64,000 nt of DNA from the NCBI GenBank assembly GCA_033439765.1, contig JAULSN010000001.1:1426001-1490000 (forward strand). The letters run 5' to 3'. Within the stretch, counting starts at the first letter, position 1; the number at the start of each line of letters is the position of its first letter. The DNA is from Lasiosphaeria ovina (lineage: Eukaryota > Ascomycota > Sordariomycetes > Sordariales > Lasiosphaeriaceae). The position numbers were made by a program, and so were the translations under genes. Shown piece after piece: positions 60,997 to 64,000 of this stretch. The notes beneath the pieces were generated by a model that had not been told where the DNA came from, ran no database searches, and was given only the letters and a program-made list of their open reading frames with translations.

Positions 60997-62187
60997 ATGG
61001 AGACCCAGACCCGCTGGCGCCCAAACATTCGGCCCCTGTACACCGAGCGCGGCCCGCCCAGCACGCCCGGCCTCTACTCGTCCCGCAGCTCCCTCTACTC
61101 GGCATCTATGCGGTCGCCAAACATGCCCAGCCCCATGTACCCGAGCTCACCGGGCTACGACCAGGCCATGCGGCGCCACGAGCGCGCCATGCTCGAGAGC
61201 CTCGACCAGCGCGGCCGTCCAGGTCAGGCAGGCCAGCCAAGCCAGCTCGAGTCGCAAAATCTGCAGAGCGTCGCCCAGAACCGCTCGCTGTTTCCCATCG
61301 CAGAGCAGAATTTGCGGCGTGCCTCGCTCGCCAGCCCCCCGCCCCGCCCCTCGGCACGCTCGCCCCGTTCGCCCGGCCGCCTGATGCACCGTCCCAGGCA
61401 GACGCTCGCCGCCGAAACCCGATCGATCCTGCTCTCGGGCATTCCAGACCCCCAGACTCTCGCCGAGCGCCGCCAGTCCCTGCCTCTATCGTTCCCCGTC
61501 GGCCGTCGCGGCAGCCACCACGTGCGACAGGAGCTGCAGGCCTGGGGCCACGTCTACTTTGGTAATGGGTCTGAAGCCAGTTGCTTCGTAGCGGCCGTGG
61601 CCCTTCGGAGACCCAGCGAGGCCTCTTCGGGCGACGACGGCCCTGCACGGAGTCGGGAGCACCGCCGCGTGACGATCCGCGCGCGCGTTCGCCCCTGTGC
61701 GCTTGACCGCAAGCCCTTCCTCCTCCAACGGACCTTTGATATGGACGAGCTCCGAGCTACGGTTCCGGAGCCGTCGCCAACCGCGGCATCGCCCCAGCGG
61801 CTGTCGGCCGACCTCGGCAGCCGAGACGCCCAGCTCCGCGCGCGCCGGCGCTCCTCGACCTCGGACCCTGCAGATCCCAGCGCCGAACTCAACAAGTCTC
61901 CGGTGCGGAGTACAAACACGGTCCCGATCCGTATGTATTTCCAGCTGGCTCGCCCCGGCCCAGTGCTAATATGTACACGTGGAACAGATCTGCGCTATGC
62001 GCGTGCTTACTTCCCGGTCCTGGCCGCGCTCATCTACTCCGGGCACATCCAGGCGCGCGACATCATCGATCTCCCCATGCCCCATCCCGAGGCCTGGACG
62101 CAGACGGTAGCACATGTCTACACGGGCCAGGGCGAGCTAACCGACGCCGTCCGACAAAACATTGAGTACCTGGGCGGTAAAGTTTGA
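60997..62187 (+). CDS. Conserved ascomycete protein with a BTB/POZ-like C-terminal module
   Basis: Two exons: 60997-61930 and 61988-62187, with a 57-base intron carrying a GCTAAT branch-like site, 377 residues. The ATG is in a strong context (accATGg). The first 300 residues are Ser/Arg/Pro-rich and probably disordered, with WGHVYFGN and VTIRARVRP islands. Splicing gives PIH|LRYARAYFPVLAALIYSGHI, IDLPMPHPEAWTQTVAHVYTG and QNIEYLGGKV. This resembles the core of BTB domains (ALIYSG, VYTG) and matches a conserved filamentous-fungal hypothetical I recall. No function is known. The intron is a multiple of three and open in frame, so an unspliced mRNA would also be readable. Confidence 0.75.
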   Translation: METQTRWRPNIRPLYTERGPPSTPGLYSSRSSLYSASMRSPNMPSPMYPSSPGYDQAMRRHERAMLESLDQRGRPGQAGQPSQLESQNLQSVAQNRSLFPIAEQNLRRASLASPPPRPSARSPRSPGRLMHRPRQTLAAETRSILLSGIPDPQTLAERRQSLPLSFPVGRRGSHHVRQELQAWGHVYFGNGSEASCFVAAVALRRPSEASSGDDGPARSREHRRVTIRARVRPCALDRKPFLLQRTFDMDELRATVPEPSPTAASPQRLSADLGSRDAQLRARRRSSTSDPADPSAELNKSPVRSTNTVPIRMYFQLARPGPVLICTRGTDLRYARAYFPVLAALIYSGHIQARDIIDLPMPHPEAWTQTVAHVYTGQGELTDAVRQNIEYLGGKV

Positions 62188-62785
62188 TTGCGAGCAGCGG
62201 CGACGCGCCACTCGCCGGCTGTTGTGGCTGTCTAGCTGGTTTGGGCGGCGTACGCTTTGTTTAGCTTACCAATCGGTCCTATTTATGTGCAATGTCCAGC
62301 AGCCTTTGTCTCTATCTGGAGCTGTCTTTGATGTCCACAGTCCACTGAGTGAGCCGCGATTGCCGCCGCGTGTCGTATGTTCTAACGGCCGGGTCTGCCT
62401 TGAGTCTTTCACTTGCCGACTGCTTGCTTGCTGGCCGATGGTTTGACTGTGGCCATACGCAAGCGGCACGTCTTCGGACGTATCGTCGGTCGGCCGTAAC
62501 ACGGATCTGCTTGGGCCTGCGTCTCCGCGGCTGGTCTAGGGCTTGACCAAACTCTCGGGCTCGCTGGCTGTCAGAGTTTCCCACGGCAGTTAAAGTTCGC
62601 CGGACCCTTGCCAGCACCAGCGACCTTGACTCGAGCCTGCACTGCCGCAGTGCTTCGAAAGCATGGTGGCCTGTTACGTAGCAGCTCAGGGGCCTCGGGT
62701 CTAGCTCTCACCTTATATGACCGTCTAGTCCCCTCGTCTGTCCTTCTGGAAGCCATCATCCGCCGCCACCGGACCGAGCCCGCCC
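62188..62785. other. Intergenic region before the right-edge P-loop gene
   Basis: About 600 bases with no supported gene or repeat. Confidence 0.5.
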
Positions 62786-63494
62786 ATGCATCGTCCTGAG
62801 CTAGTGCCACAGTTCCCCCCCAGCGTCTTTAGCCGGCCTAGGACCCCCGACCCCGCCCCGCTGGTCTGGATCAACGGCTGGCTAGGCGTTGGCAAGGAGG
62901 CCGCTGCCGAGCGCCTGTCCATGCTCCTCAGGCCCAACAAGAGCTTCCTTGTTAATGTCCTCGGCATCAGCGGCAGCGACGACGACGCCCCCCTGACCCC
63001 TGAGCACCCTGGCTACTTCTACTCTGACGTCCCGGCCGCTGCTGCCAGCCCGCCAGCGCTGTCGGCGCCAAAGCCCCTGCAGCGGTAAACTCGCTTGCCT
63101 GCTTCAGCGGCCCGCCAACCTCTCCCGCATCGCTGTAGTCGCCGCCTGCGCCCCCGACACCCCCGTCGGCCGCCTCTTTGTGCCCGTCGTCCTGGCATGC
63201 GACCCGGCCTAGCATATGCGCCGCGCCGGAAGCCTGCAGCGCCAATGCAGCCACAAGACGCGGCGCACCACCCCGCCGCCCAAGCAGCCCTGCCGCCAGC
63301 TGGCCAGGGCGCCCGCTCACGCCGGCCTGACGCTCGACACCACGGCTGCGCCCGCCTTTGACACCGCCCTGCGCATCGTCGAGTTCGTCAAGCGCCTCGT
63401 CGCCCAGCGCGACATTGAGCTGTGCTCTGGTGCCGCCGTCGGCACGCCGCCCGAGAGCTGCCAGCCCGAGTGGAAGCAGATTGGCGCGTGGTAG
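62786..63494 (+). pseudogene. Broken P-loop NTPase/kinase-like gene
   Basis: A first frame (62786-63085) starts near MHRPELVPQ and carries PLVWINGWLGVGKEAAAERL, a Walker A of the form GxxGxGK that I know from small fungal P-loop kinase-like proteins. The homology-like signal then moves to another frame at about 63108 (NLSRIAVVAACAPDTPVGRLFVPVVLACD). That frame meets TAG at 63210-63212 and continues beyond it (HMRRAGSLQRQ; LTLDTTAA; RIVEFVKRL) to 63494. The frame change could be an intron, but the best GT...AG pair around it is only 23 bases, too short. The TAG interrupts what looks like a continuous domain. So a pseudogene or an error-bearing gene is likely. Function unknown. Confidence 0.5.
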
Positions 63495-64000
63495 GCATCA
63501 TGCTGTCATTGTGGCAAGATGAGGCTGCCGCCGCTGCAGCCTCTTTATGCCTTGAAAGTCTGTGGACAGCCTGGACGGCTGGTGTCAGGCAGATTTCTTA
63601 AGGGGGGTTCTAACAGGCCCGAAACCAGGGGGCCAAACATATATACACCTACTAGCAACCTTGAATGGCTATGTAGTGGCGATGTGCTGTTGTCCCCTTG
63701 ACCCCTTTTTTCGGCTACCGGCTACCTACCTGTCGCCAGATACCACAGTACCCTTTTTCTTTCTTTTTTCTTGTTTATGAAACTTCTTGTACATATTTAT
63801 TTGTGAAGTCGTCTCTACTGAATTCAAATTCCACGGCACCTGGGCTGTCCGCTGATATCCGTCGGCCGCTGCTGATGGGCACCGCGTGTTGAATCGACCG
63901 TGATGCCTCGGTAACTTGGGGTTGTAATCTCGCTGTCTCTCCTGATGGCATTCAATTTTCTTTGGCGATATGTGTTGCCACTGTGCCGTCTTGTTCAGGC
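63495..64000. other. Right-edge stretch
   Basis: About 500 bases, T-rich in parts (63705-63780). No gene, RNA or repeat is supported before the window ends. Confidence 0.5.

Overview
The window is nuclear DNA from a filamentous ascomycete fungus, most likely a sordariomycete. The evidence is: short GT...AG introns (mostly 48-80 bases, several with CTAAC-like branch sites), GC-rich coding sequence, a white-collar-2 photoreceptor-partner gene, a Clr5-domain gene, a Kin4-type kinase, and the remains of a NACHT/STAND (fungal NLR-like) gene. No species is claimed. Exon joins below were chosen by hand from splice sites, reading phase and recalled family sequence. For every spliced gene called as intact, the exon lengths sum to a multiple of three.

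Layout, left to right. Housekeeping block: the 3' part of TIM10 (+), an STB6-like Sin3-binding protein (-), the GID-complex E3 subunit RMD5 (+), a UPF0658-type Golgi membrane protein (-), a long stretch without genes (9.1-12.2 kb), the PP4 regulatory subunit PSY4/PPP4R2 (+), RAD50 (-), the light-signalling factor WC-2 (+), and a small Ser/Gly-rich conserved protein (+). Then a long run of minus-strand genes: mitochondrial D-lactate dehydrogenase, a Clr5-domain protein, an FAAH-like amidase, a decayed NACHT/STAND gene with several lesions, a serine-rich unknown, a proline-rich SPRY protein, a vacuolar Ca2+/H+ exchanger carrying a perfect 25-copy Gly-Asn hexanucleotide repeat, a Kin4-type kinase, and GWT1 (GPI-anchor inositol acyltransferase). 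At the right edge are a conserved BTB-like protein (+) and a broken P-loop gene (+).

Most genes act independently in core processes: mitochondrial import and respiration, protein degradation, chromatin repression, DNA repair, light sensing, calcium storage, GPI anchoring and cell-cycle kinase signalling. One functional pairing stands out. PSY4 (part of the phosphatase that reverses DNA-damage signalling in yeast) and RAD50 (which starts break repair) are convergent neighbours. The accessory part is 29-37 kb, where the Clr5 gene, the amidase and the decayed STAND gene are consecutive and co-oriented.

I found no CRISPR array, rRNA, convincing tRNA, intact transposon or obvious secondary-metabolite cluster, and no clearly new multi-gene system. 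The most interesting items are the decayed STAND gene and its pattern of lesions, the Gly-Asn repeat, the C-tracts beside two 5' splice sites, two micro-exons, and introns that stay open in frame.
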